Assembly: GCA_963803155.1 (NCBI GenBank) | Contig: CAWDMN010000031.1 | Span: 53,102 to 117,101 of the forward strand | Direction: 5' to 3' | DNA length: 64,000 nt | Source: CAWDMN01 sp963803155 | GTDB taxonomy: Bacteria > Acidobacteriota > Terriglobia > Versatilivoradales > Versatilivoraceae | Shown: piece after piece, positions 1 to 8,377 of the stretch | Numbering within the stretch: the first letter of the stretch is position 1 | How the letters are laid out: each line of letters opens with the position of its first letter | Translations under genes and position numbers: made by a program | Notes under the pieces: generated by a model | Seen by the model: only the letters and a program-made list of their open reading frames with translations | What the model was told of the DNA's origin: nothing | Database searches by the model: none

Positions 1-1630
1 CCAGCGTCAACAACGAGTCAGAGGAAGAGACCACAATTTGCAAATACTCGCGTTGGATCGGAGTAAGCTCCGTGTGCAGCAGCAATTCAGTCATGCCAAC
101 GATGCCATTCATCGGGGTTCGGATTTCATGGCTCATATTGGCCAAAAATTCGCTCTTGGCCACATTGGCAATCTCAGCTTCCACAGCCATTTTATTGGCG
201 CGCGACACTGCACGTTCCAGCTGCTGATTGATTTGCTCTAATTCATATTTGGAGGCTTCCAACACGCGCCGGGAGTTGACCAATTCAGAAACATCCACCA
301 CATTCAGTAGCACTCCTTCATATCCCCCATCCCGGCAGATGACTCGCAGTCGAATAATCACATCCCGGCCAAAAAGGGGCTGCTGCAACACTACGGGCGG
401 GGATTCTTTCTCTTCCTGGAATTGCCGCACAAAGTCCCGGAGCTTTTGTTGCATCGCTGGATCGGGAATGCACTGTTCGAAGGGTTTGCCAAGAATCATG
501 GCGGCTTCGACCTGTACAAAACGGCAAAAAAAAGGATTTACCTCCACGACGATATTTCTGGCATTGGCAAGGATCACTCCTTCTTCCATGCCTGAAATCA
601 TGGCGGTGAGCCAGGCATTTTCTCGGAGTCTTTCCTCCTCAAGAAAATTTTTGAGGGCTATTTCGCGCACTAATTCCGCCTTTTGAGCAAAAAAACTGGT
701 GATCAGCGAGGCCATGTGATCAAATTCCGCGGCGCTTTTTTCCACTCCGACAAGCACGGAAGGATCCTCACTTTTTAGGCTTTCTGAAATCAACTTCAGC
801 GGACGTGTTACCCACAGATAAACCAGCCACCCCGCCAGCAGAAAGAAAATTGGCGCTACGACTAACGATGCGGCATAGATGTTCTTAAAGTCACGATGGG
901 ATTGTGCAATCAGAGGGGATTGGCATGTCACCCAAAATTGCCCCGCGCTTCGCCCATCCCACCGCGGCAAGTCGTAGGAAAATGAGATCTGGCCGGAACT
1001 GCCCTCCAGCCGAGTGCGCGGAGGATCCCACTGAACTTTTCCTCCAATTAAACGGGAAAGATCCGCCATCACTCCATCGTCAATCCAGCGGCCTGCAAAC
1101 AAATAGCCCTGCCGCGGCGTCAATCCCATTTTGTCAGCGGTGGGATGAATTGTCGCCCCCCGAATCTCAAGGATTCCTTTTTCGGTTGGAAGGTAAAAAT
1201 GCGCCAGCCGTGAGTGGCTGAATAGATTTTGAATCGTCCCTGGAAGAATGGGAAGGTCTTGGGAGTTTTTTCCCGTCAAAGCATCGATAAAATAAACGCG
1301 AGTGAAATCGCACCGCAGGATCAAGAGCACATCCGCACCATAGGTCGAAAGGCTCGTCTGCAACATTTCGTGAGCCCACTTGGAGTCGCCCGTCTTCACA
1401 AAATGAATCATTTCATCCCAGTAGGAATAATCCAACGCATAACTTTCCAGCCTGGCGCCATTCAACTCGACAAAACGCTTGAACAGAAGCTCTTTCTCGC
1501 GCGCATCCACTATGACAAGGTTCTGCAGTTGCTGATCTTTGAAATAGCGAATCATAATCAGTCCGCTCAATAACAAAAAACCGAGACTGGCAAACAACAG
1601 AACCAACTTTTGGTGTAGTCTCACCCTCAT
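1..1630 (-). CDS. Sensor histidine kinase (CHASE4-PAS-HisKA), cut by the left edge
   Basis: The first 543 codons of a membrane sensor kinase are present; the 3' end lies beyond position 1. Reading from the ATG at 1630, there is a membrane segment at about residues 7-28, an extracytoplasmic CHASE4-like region (about 45-235, with the motif LESYALDYSYWDEM), a second membrane segment (about 255-277), a HAMP-like stretch, a PAS domain (about 345-460), a short coiled coil, and the start of a HisKA domain with SHEIRTPMNG. The phospho-accepting His is at about residue 501. The ATPase domain is not in view, so it is unknown whether a receiver domain follows, although the H-box type is the one common in hybrid kinases. 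It is divergent from the response regulator that starts at 1848, which suggests a cognate pair. CHASE4 ligands are generally unknown, so the signal cannot be named. Confidence 0.88.
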   Translation of the reverse strand, partial: MRVRLHQKLVLLFASLGFLLLSGLIMIRYFKDQQLQNLVIVDAREKELLFKRFVELNGARLESYALDYSYWDEMIHFVKTGDSKWAHEMLQTSLSTYGADVLLILRCDFTRVYFIDALTGKNSQDLPILPGTIQNLFSHSRLAHFYLPTEKGILEIRGATIHPTADKMGLTPRQGYLFAGRWIDDGVMADLSRLIGGKVQWDPPRTRLEGSSGQISFSYDLPRWDGRSAGQFWVTCQSPLIAQSHRDFKNIYAASLVVAPIFFLLAGWLVYLWVTRPLKLISESLKSEDPSVLVGVEKSAAEFDHMASLITSFFAQKAELVREIALKNFLEEERLRENAWLTAMISGMEEGVILANARNIVVEVNPFFCRFVQVEAAMILGKPFEQCIPDPAMQQKLRDFVRQFQEEKESPPVVLQQPLFGRDVIIRLRVICRDGGYEGVLLNVVDVSELVNSRRVLEASKYELEQINQQLERAVSRANKMAVEAEIANVAKSEFLANMSHEIRTPMNGIVGMTELLLHTELTPIQREYLQIVVSSSDSLLTL

Positions 1631-1847
1631 GATTTGGGAGTACTCTCTTTTTACTGCCGGGAATTTGAATCGAGGTTGTCCCTATGCTCTTCTACCCAGC
1701 TTTTCCCTTTTCTTATCGGCTCGGCATGTGGGATTAATTACTCTTTCCAGGAGGCGAGGATTATTTCTAATCTTGACTCTTCAAGCTGCCGAAATGAAAG
1801 ATTTGAAGCTGGTCAAGCGTAGATCCAGCTCGGAGAGGAGGAGTAGG

Positions 1848-2978
1848 ATGCAGGATAGTCACCCCTTGGATCAGTGCATTTTGATCGTCGATGACAATCC
1901 CGTCAATGTCAAACTATTGGAGCATTTCTTGAAGTCGCGGGGATACCGAACTCTCAGCGCTTACAATGGACAAGAAGGGCGCGGCTTGGCGAAAGAAAAA
2001 CGTCCCGATTTGATTTTGTTGGACATCATGATGCCTGGAGAAAATGGATTCGATACTTGTATTCTGTTAAAACGAGATCCAGCCACGAATGATATTCCGG
2101 TGATTTTCCTCTCGGGAATGAACGATGAGAACAGTCAGGAAAAAGGATTAAAGTTGGGTGCCGTAGATTATATAGCCAAGCCATTCAAAGAAGAAGAAGT
2201 CATAGGCCGGACTGTCTTTCACTTGTCACAAAGGCGGTTGCGGGCAGTTTCCGCAAGAAAAACGGATTTCCGGCTTCGTCATCTCCAAAGCGCCCATCAG
2301 GCTTTCATGATTCAGGCCAACGATATTCCAGAGGCCAACTTTGGTGTCAGCTATCTGCCCATCGTTTCCGCCGGAAATGACTTTTACGACATTGTGCCCG
2401 TGAATGACGACTCTTGGATGTTTTTCGTGGCCGACGTGAGCATTCACGATATCCAAGGAGCTTTTCTTTCATTTGCGTTGAAGGCGCTTCTGAATCGCAG
2501 TACAGCCCAATTGCAGAATCCTTTTGACAGGATGCTATTAATCTCAAAGATTCTTCTCCCTCATTTGCGAGCAGGGGAATTTTTCAACGCCTGCCTGGCA
2601 TTGCTCGACCGCGCCCACTCAAAATTGACCATCGCCAATGCAGGCAAGCTTCCTTTTATTTATCATCACAAAGGAAATGTGGCCGTCTTGATGGGAGGGG
2701 ATGGTGAGGCTATCGGATTGAATCAATCCCCCAAAGTGGAACTGATAGAACAAACCGTAAAAAAGGGAGATCGATTCTTTCTTTTGTCGGATGGATTATT
2801 AGAGCCTTTGGATGAAGCGGGGAATTCCAAGGAAAATAAATTGCGGGATTTGCTCCAATACTGCGTGGATGCGGAATGTCTTTCGATCGACATGGCGCCT
2901 TCCGAAATCACTAACACAATCAAATTGTCAGCCCCTGCTCCGCAGGATGATATCCTTCTGATGGGAGTAGAAATCTAA
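1848..2978 (+). CDS. Response regulator with SpoIIE/PP2C-type phosphatase output
   Basis: A 376-residue cytoplasmic protein. Residues 10-125 form a receiver domain with the acidic pair D15/D16, phospho-acceptor D59 (LLDIMMP), S89 and K111 (AKPF). Residues about 165-370 resemble the RsbU/SpoIIE serine phosphatase family (NDFYD, VADVS, SDGLLE). In that family, phosphorylation of the receiver controls dephosphorylation of an anti-sigma-factor antagonist, so a partner-switching role is likely, though no antagonist or anti-sigma gene is seen here. The reading frame is open back to 1629, but the ATG at 1848 follows a strong GGAGAGGAGGAG ribosome-binding site and sits at the usual receiver start. 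It is divergent from the histidine kinase. A good intrinsic terminator follows at 3004-3042. Confidence 0.88.
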   Translation: MQDSHPLDQCILIVDDNPVNVKLLEHFLKSRGYRTLSAYNGQEGRGLAKEKRPDLILLDIMMPGENGFDTCILLKRDPATNDIPVIFLSGMNDENSQEKGLKLGAVDYIAKPFKEEEVIGRTVFHLSQRRLRAVSARKTDFRLRHLQSAHQAFMIQANDIPEANFGVSYLPIVSAGNDFYDIVPVNDDSWMFFVADVSIHDIQGAFLSFALKALLNRSTAQLQNPFDRMLLISKILLPHLRAGEFFNACLALLDRAHSKLTIANAGKLPFIYHHKGNVAVLMGGDGEAIGLNQSPKVELIEQTVKKGDRFFLLSDGLLEPLDEAGNSKENKLRDLLQYCVDAECLSIDMAPSEITNTIKLSAPAPQDDILLMGVEI

Positions 2979-3003
2979 AAATTGGAATGCCAAGCAAGAT
3001 ATC

Positions 3004-3042
3004 GCCCATTGATCGATCGTCAGGTTCAATGGGCTTTTTTTT
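3004..3042 (+). terminator. Intrinsic terminator after the response regulator
   Basis: A perfect 9-bp stem (GCCCATTGA at 3004-3012 pairing with TCAATGGGC at 3026-3034) is followed directly by eight T residues. It lies 25 bases after the stop codon. The rest of 2979-3295 shows nothing convincing; the reading frames there lack family resemblance. Confidence 0.85.
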
Positions 3043-3295
3043 GCCCCATGGAAATAGTTACGAGCAGTTCGCCCCTCGCCACAACACATATGAAGCGTAT
3101 TGGAAGGTTAAGGGAGGCAAGGGCATTTTCGCGAGTAAAAAAACCTTCCGAGATAAGTGATAGCAGGGACGGCTGACCAGATTCAGAAATCAGTCGTCCG
3201 TCCAAAAAGGGTTCCAACCCATTATTCCCGCCGCCTCCGCAATAAGAATACTGATTTAATATGCGCCGCGCTCTCCACAATAACATCAGTCCCAA

Positions 3296-3742
3296 TTAGC
3301 GCGTCTCCCGATAAGCCGCAAAAGAGTTCGGGGTTTCCCACAGTCTTACTTCCGATACGGGGAAACCCTGACTCTTCACAAAATCAAAAATCAAACGAGC
3401 CAGATTCTCTGCCGTGGGATTGACCTCCAGCAAAAACACCGGCTGCCCATGTTGAGCCATCATTTCCAATACAGGATCGTCCTTGCATAAGATCATTTTG
3501 TGATCCAATTCCCGGTCGATCCACTCTTTGACGATTCGATTGACATCTCCAAAATCCGTAACCATTCCACGCAAATCCAAGCCGCACGTCGCCAACTCAA
3601 TTTCGAACACTCCATTATGTCCATGTAAGTTGCGGCATTTTCCCTCATAATTCAACAAGCGATGCCCGTAGCAAAAATGAATGACTTTAACGATTTTGTA
3701 AGGGATGGCAGCCACCTCCAGCTCTATCAATTCCTTCCACAA
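3296..3742 (-). CDS. queD: 6-pyruvoyl tetrahydropterin synthase / 6-carboxytetrahydropterin synthase (QueD-like)
   Basis: A 148-residue protein of the PTPS/QueD fold, the normal family length. It shows the zinc-binding His in GHRL, the CxxxHGH motif (CRNLHGH) that supplies the catalytic Cys and two further zinc ligands, DFGDV, and a C-terminal WETP segment with the conserved Glu. QueD enzymes convert dihydroneopterin triphosphate to 6-carboxytetrahydropterin in queuosine and 7-deazapurine synthesis; no other queuosine gene is in the window, so a plain PTPS activity cannot be excluded. The start is a TTG at 3742 after GGGCGAGG; no ATG is available upstream of the conserved core. It is transcribed alone and divergent from comEC. 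Confidence 0.85.
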   Translation of the reverse strand: MWKELIELEVAAIPYKIVKVIHFCYGHRLLNYEGKCRNLHGHNGVFEIELATCGLDLRGMVTDFGDVNRIVKEWIDRELDHKMILCKDDPVLEMMAQHGQPVFLLEVNPTAENLARLIFDFVKSQGFPVSEVRLWETPNSFAAYRETR

Positions 3743-3981
3743 TACCGCCTCGCCCTTTCAAAGGCAAGCGACTCGACCTTCGCTCTCAGATTTCATTCGA
3801 AGGCTGAAGCTCGGGTCAACCGATAATATCCTTGACAAAATTATCGTCGGAAGACCTTAATTAAGAATAAATACAAAAATAAACAAATGGTGGAAATTCC
3901 GATTCTGGTTCCATTGCCAGCCGAGACGATGGCGGTTCGATAATGCAGGACATCCCCTTGGAATGGATTGGGGAGATAAAT

Positions 3982-6681
3982 ATGAAGTCCCCTCTTTTTC
4001 CCGTCACCATTTTGTTTTGCCTGGGAATCTGGACGGGACTAAAGCTCGAATTTTCATTTCCCCTGATGGGGTGGTTGAATCTTGTACTCTGGGGCATTTT
4101 GATTTATATTCATTGGAAAAATTTCTGCCGGGAATTTATTTACGTAGTCTGTTTCCAATTTTTCAGCCTGGGACTGATGACCGCAGGAACGCTCCCCCCG
4201 CGCACTCCGGATGATTTGCCACAATTGCTCGCCCAGGGTCGTCTGGATCTTGATCAACCCTGCCGAATCCAGGGGAGATGTTGCCGTAATATTCTGCAGG
4301 GTGATGTGGGCGAACAATTCACCATGGATGTGGACCAAATCGAAAACAGATCGAATATTTTTAAAACTCGAGGCAAAGTCAGATTGGTCCGCTATTTTGC
4401 CAAGAATCCAAGGAACGGCACGGATTCGAAGTTCTCGGAGGAACCATCCACCGCCGGCCCAAGTCTCTACCACGCGGCGCCAATTCCGACAGTTGTCGGC
4501 CCTTCCCAAGGGGAAAAACCCGCCATTTCAGTGGGAGATTATGTGGAAATATTTCTTCTCCTGCGCATTCCCCAGAATTTTCATAATCCCGGAGGGTTTG
4601 ACTCCGAAAATTACCTCCATCGGCAGGATATATTCCTGATCGGGACCGTTAAAGATCCGGCATTAATTACCCCTCTGCCCAACCATCCGAGGGCCAAGTA
4701 CATGCAATTGACCGCCAAAATCCGGGATCGTCTATTGAGGCAGATCGATGCATTGTTTCCAACCGAAACCGCGACACGTTGCACTCTGAGAGCCTTGCTG
4801 ATTGGAGAAAAAAACGGATTGCCCCCCACCATTGAACATGATTTCCAAGAAACCGGCACTTATCACATCTTGGTGGTTTCCGGCCAGCACGTGGTAATTC
4901 TAACCTTATTTCTGGCGATCCTTCTCAAATTTCTTCGAATGCCTCCCCTCATCCAATTCTTGTTGGTCGGAATGCTGTTGGTTCTATATTGTGAAATCGC
5001 GGAACGTCAACCCTCAATCGTGCGGGCCAGTTTGATGTGCGGCTGTTTTTTCCTGTCCAGAATTTGGGATCGTGATCCGAATGGTCTGAATGCCTTATCC
5101 CTGGCTGCTTTGGGATTATTGTCATGGGATCCCCGCTGGATCTCCGACGCCGGATTTCAACTTTCTTTTTTGGCGGTCCTGGCTATCCTTGTGATAGGAC
5201 GCCCGCTCCTCACCGGCTGCACGCTTCCCTTTCGATCGGGTCTGCAACATTTGGATGAACAAGATTTGGACGTTCATTTCTCTCCAGTCATAGCCGATTT
5301 TCGAGTTTATCTTAGAACTCAAATACAGAAAGTCCGAACTCGAATGGGCAACCAGATCGCGAGCGGGCTAATAATTCTAGTCAGAGGTTTAATCTTAATT
5401 CCTGTCTCCATCTTGGAAATCTTCTTAATTGCCTTTGCCGTGCAGATCCTATTACTTCCGCTGATGACCTTTTATTTTCACCGGATAGTCACCTTTGCGC
5501 CCCTTTTCAATCTCGTCGCTGTGCCATTAGTCGGTTTGTTGCTTCCTTTGGGATTTGTCGTTCTCCTGGCCTCCATGGGGGTTCCTGAACTGATCGGCTG
5601 GCTGGCCCCTCTTCTGGCTTTTCCAACTCATTGTTGGTTGCGCCTCATCCAATTTTTTGCCGAACACGCCTGGCTAAATGCCCGCGTGGCCGATTTACCC
5701 GGCTGGCTCTATTGTGGGTATTTTGCGGCCGTGGCTTGTTTTTTTTTATTCAAACAGAAAGTTTTGCGAATGGGTCTCTTAATTTTTGGGCTATGCTGTC
5801 TCATATTGTTCATGGTGCGCCCTTTCAGGCCAATAATATTCCCAGAACAAATGGGATTCACGATGCTGGATGTCCATCAAGGGGACAGCATTTTCCTCCA
5901 ATGTCCCGACTCCACGGCTCTACTGGTGGACGGAGGAGGAGTGCCGGGTAGTTTCCCCGCCGCCGACCATTTGGAAGATCAGTTTGACATCGGAGAGAGA
6001 GTCGTGGCCCCTTTTCTTTGGAGCAGGCGACGCGAAAAAATCGATGTGATCGCCGCCACGCACGAACATCATGATCATCTCTCCGGCCTTTTTTTTATTC
6101 TCCGGACTTTCCATCCCCACGAAGTTTGGACTCCTGCAAATCCCACATCTCCCATAATGATTCAATTCCTCAAAGAAGCTTTAAGACAAGGCGCCCGGTG
6201 GCGGCCTATTTCCCGGGGTGATTGCTTTGACTTCCATGGGCTGGAAATGGAATGCCTAAATCCCGCGGCTGAAAGAGCCGAAAGGGGCAGCTCACCTGAC
6301 GATTCCAGCCTCGTGATTCGTGCCCGATATCGGCAACGGTCTGTTTTATTGACGGGAGATATTAGCGCAAAGGCTGAGCAGGCCATTCAAAACTTCGCAC
6401 AAAACCATCTCCCATCGCCAATTCAGCTGGCCAGTGATGTGCTCAAGATTTCTCATCATGGAAGCCGGACAGCCACCTCCGATGAATTTCTAAAGCGCAT
6501 TCATCCCACGGTGGCTTTAATCTCGGTTTATCGATACAATCCCTTTAACCATCCGCATCCTGATACTCTAAAGAAACTCGCTCAACGGCAAATCATGATT
6601 CTTCGTACGGACCTGCATGGGGCAATCACTCTCAGCAGCGACGGGAAGAGTCTGTCCATTAGCACGGCTGTGGACTACTGA
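3982..6681 (+). CDS. comEC: ComEC/Rec2 family competence protein
   Basis: An 899-residue polytopic inner-membrane protein of full family length. The N-terminal part has membrane segments plus an OB-like extracellular region (DUF4131 type). The central Competence domain has many membrane helices and the conserved VVSGQHV region. A C-terminal metallo-beta-lactamase-like domain contains HEHHDH at about residue 693, then LLTGD and KISHHGS. ComEC forms the channel that takes single-stranded DNA across the inner membrane during transformation; the C-terminal domain is thought to degrade the other strand. The frame is open from 3943, but the ATG at 3982 is preceded by GGGGAG with proper spacing and starts directly with the first hydrophobic segment. 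No comEA or other competence gene is adjacent. Confidence 0.93.
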   Translation: MKSPLFPVTILFCLGIWTGLKLEFSFPLMGWLNLVLWGILIYIHWKNFCREFIYVVCFQFFSLGLMTAGTLPPRTPDDLPQLLAQGRLDLDQPCRIQGRCCRNILQGDVGEQFTMDVDQIENRSNIFKTRGKVRLVRYFAKNPRNGTDSKFSEEPSTAGPSLYHAAPIPTVVGPSQGEKPAISVGDYVEIFLLLRIPQNFHNPGGFDSENYLHRQDIFLIGTVKDPALITPLPNHPRAKYMQLTAKIRDRLLRQIDALFPTETATRCTLRALLIGEKNGLPPTIEHDFQETGTYHILVVSGQHVVILTLFLAILLKFLRMPPLIQFLLVGMLLVLYCEIAERQPSIVRASLMCGCFFLSRIWDRDPNGLNALSLAALGLLSWDPRWISDAGFQLSFLAVLAILVIGRPLLTGCTLPFRSGLQHLDEQDLDVHFSPVIADFRVYLRTQIQKVRTRMGNQIASGLIILVRGLILIPVSILEIFLIAFAVQILLLPLMTFYFHRIVTFAPLFNLVAVPLVGLLLPLGFVVLLASMGVPELIGWLAPLLAFPTHCWLRLIQFFAEHAWLNARVADLPGWLYCGYFAAVACFFLFKQKVLRMGLLIFGLCCLILFMVRPFRPIIFPEQMGFTMLDVHQGDSIFLQCPDSTALLVDGGGVPGSFPAADHLEDQFDIGERVVAPFLWSRRREKIDVIAATHEHHDHLSGLFFILRTFHPHEVWTPANPTSPIMIQFLKEALRQGARWRPISRGDCFDFHGLEMECLNPAAERAERGSSPDDSSLVIRARYRQRSVLLTGDISAKAEQAIQNFAQNHLPSPIQLASDVLKISHHGSRTATSDEFLKRIHPTVALISVYRYNPFNHPHPDTLKKLAQRQIMILRTDLHGAITLSSDGKSLSISTAVDY

Positions 6682-6701
6682 CCTCGATCAGATCCAGCAC
6701 A

Positions 6702-6907
6702 AGCGAGTGATCGGCGTTGCTCTACAAAAGGCGCGTAGAACAAGCATAGCCAGGCTGATGGCTCGTTAACATTTCGCGCTTTTGGCATGACGAAGCCTGG
6801 CAACAGGGCCAGACAAACAGCACGAAGCGATAGCGAGTGATCGCGGAGCTCTGCCTAGCCATGCGACTGAGGCAAAGCCGCCTGATCGCTCGTTATTACT
6901 TCGCGCT
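6702..6907. repeat. Pair of imperfect direct repeats downstream of comEC
   Basis: The block AGCGAGTGATCG at 6702-6713 recurs at 6832-6843. Each is followed about 57 bases later by a GCTCGTTA..TTCGCGCT block (6761-6780 and about 6888-6907). This gives two diverged units of about 80 bp with a 130-base period. No convincing gene lies in 6682-7021. Confidence 0.45.
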
Positions 6908-7021
6908 GGTCTTATCGCTCTTCCGTGCTCCATCCGCATCGTCAGCCAGGTCAAAAGCACGAAGTGTCAATGAGTGTTCAATTAAGGATTACTTGCTGTG
7001 CGCTACTAGCATTTCGAGGGA

Positions 7022-7981
7022 TCAAAAGGACATCCGAGCCCAATTGCCCGAAAAAATAATGTTCTTCGATTCCTGCATGGGTTGCTCGGCGGGCAGGGGG
7101 ACGACCAGCGCCCCGAGTTCAGGATGAGTGGCACAATAGGCTCTAATCTGCTCCATGGGCATGATGATGAACGCCGTGGAGAGAGTCTCGGCGTACGCTC
7201 CAGGAAATGTTAACATGCCTCCGGCCAAAGAATCCGATTGGACGGCTTCTGGAATTGAGGCAGCGTCGGCTGGCAGGCAAATCCACACCGCCCGCTGGTT
7301 CCCGACTGGCTGACGCGTGGGAGGATCGATAATATGCGCGCCTTTCTGCAGTCCAGATCCACTCAAGGCCTGTCTGCGAATGGAAGCATGCGCTAGGGTT
7401 TTATGCTTCGGCCCAGGGACGCTTAAAGAAATCGGCCATCCCTCCATCCCCAGCGGCGGATCCAAAGCATGCACGGAGCTTTGTCCGCCATGGATGAGGG
7501 CTATGGGAAGGTCCCATTCCAATAATAATTCGGCAACTCTATCCACCGCGAATCCTTTCCCAATTCCACCCAAATCCAAAACCACTCCCTCCTTCATGGA
7601 TCGGACTGAAAAACGCTCCCGATTCAACTTTAATTTTGGAAGGCCGGTTCCTACCGAAATATCAAAAGCACCGTTGGTTTCAGCAAACATCTTCAGGGCA
7701 ATCTCCAAACATTCAAAGGCAGGCTCGCCGATCCTGACGGTTTGCCGAGCCGCCATTTGATTAATTCGAGAGATGTCGCTGTTTTCAATGAACCGGCTCA
7801 ACTCCTGCTCCATTCGGTCCAACTCCTCGAAAGCCGCACAGGCGGCTTGCTGGGCATATCCTGTATCGGAATGCACCACCAAAATTTCAAAGGTGGTCGC
7901 CATCGCAGCGTGGGCGAAACGGCACAAATGGGGGATATTCAGATCCACCACTTGATTGGTATTGGTTGTGCGAGCAGACAT
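7022..7981 (-). CDS. apbE: FAD:protein FMN transferase (ApbE family)
   Basis: A 319-residue protein with the ApbE features in order: an N-terminal AMATTFEI strand, the hallmark DLGGIGKGFAVD motif, HGGQSS, SGSG, HIIDP, and a C-terminal acidic/Thr region (AETLSTAFIIM) that binds magnesium in known members. ApbE covalently attaches FMN to Thr residues of flavoproteins such as the NqrB/RnfD type subunits or to redox lipoproteins. Most family members are exported lipoproteins, but this start (MSARTTNTNQ) shows no signal peptide or lipobox, so it may be cytoplasmic or have a missed upstream start. No obvious flavinylation target is next to it. Confidence 0.9.
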   Translation of the reverse strand: MSARTTNTNQVVDLNIPHLCRFAHAAMATTFEILVVHSDTGYAQQAACAAFEELDRMEQELSRFIENSDISRINQMAARQTVRIGEPAFECLEIALKMFAETNGAFDISVGTGLPKLKLNRERFSVRSMKEGVVLDLGGIGKGFAVDRVAELLLEWDLPIALIHGGQSSVHALDPPLGMEGWPISLSVPGPKHKTLAHASIRRQALSGSGLQKGAHIIDPPTRQPVGNQRAVWICLPADAASIPEAVQSDSLAGGMLTFPGAYAETLSTAFIIMPMEQIRAYCATHPELGALVVPLPAEQPMQESKNIIFSGNWARMSF

Positions 7982-8114
7982 ATATAATGGTCAGCGATTG
8001 GCAGCCAATGGTCAAGACGCGACGATCAACGGCAACTCCGCACTTCATGGGAATACGTTTAAAAGAAATCCATGAATATTCTAACGTAGATTGTCAAGGA
8101 AAGCCCTAACTAAA

Positions 8115-8271
8115 GGTGTAATTCAAAGCGCGACAAGATAGAGGCTCACCAAGGGATGAAATGCACGAGTGGGCGAGTCTTTCGCTTAGGCGGACTCCGC
8201 CCTTCGGTCACCCCTTGGTTTTTAACCAACCAGTATCTACCCGCCCACCTGTCGCACATCTAATTACACCT
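8115..8271. mobile_element. Miniature inverted-repeat element, family A, copy 1 (157 bp)
   Basis: The ends AGGTGTAATTCAAAGCGCG.. (8115-8136) and the complementary ..TAATTACACCT (8250-8271) form roughly 22-bp terminal inverted repeats with about 18 matches. The element is flanked on both sides by CTAACTAA (8107-8114 and 8272-8279), a possible 8-bp target duplication, although the flank is itself CTAA-repetitive. It holds no gene. A second copy is at 53881-54018 and shares internal sequence in the opposite orientation. Confidence 0.75.
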
Positions 8272-8377
8272 CTAACTAACTTCAATCGCCATTTTTCAAA
8301 TCCGGAGGTGCCTCCAATAGAAACAAGAAGACAGCTTGAAGAGCAGATCAATCAAGGAGGTGCCACGACACGGCCGC

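Noticed and set aside
904..1573. Plus-strand reading frames of about 105 and 114 codons
   Set aside because: They lie antisense to the histidine kinase, whose CHASE4, PAS and HisKA motifs are clear.
3026..3295. 89-codon minus-strand frame after the response regulator
   Set aside because: It overlaps the terminator, has no ribosome-binding site and resembles no family.
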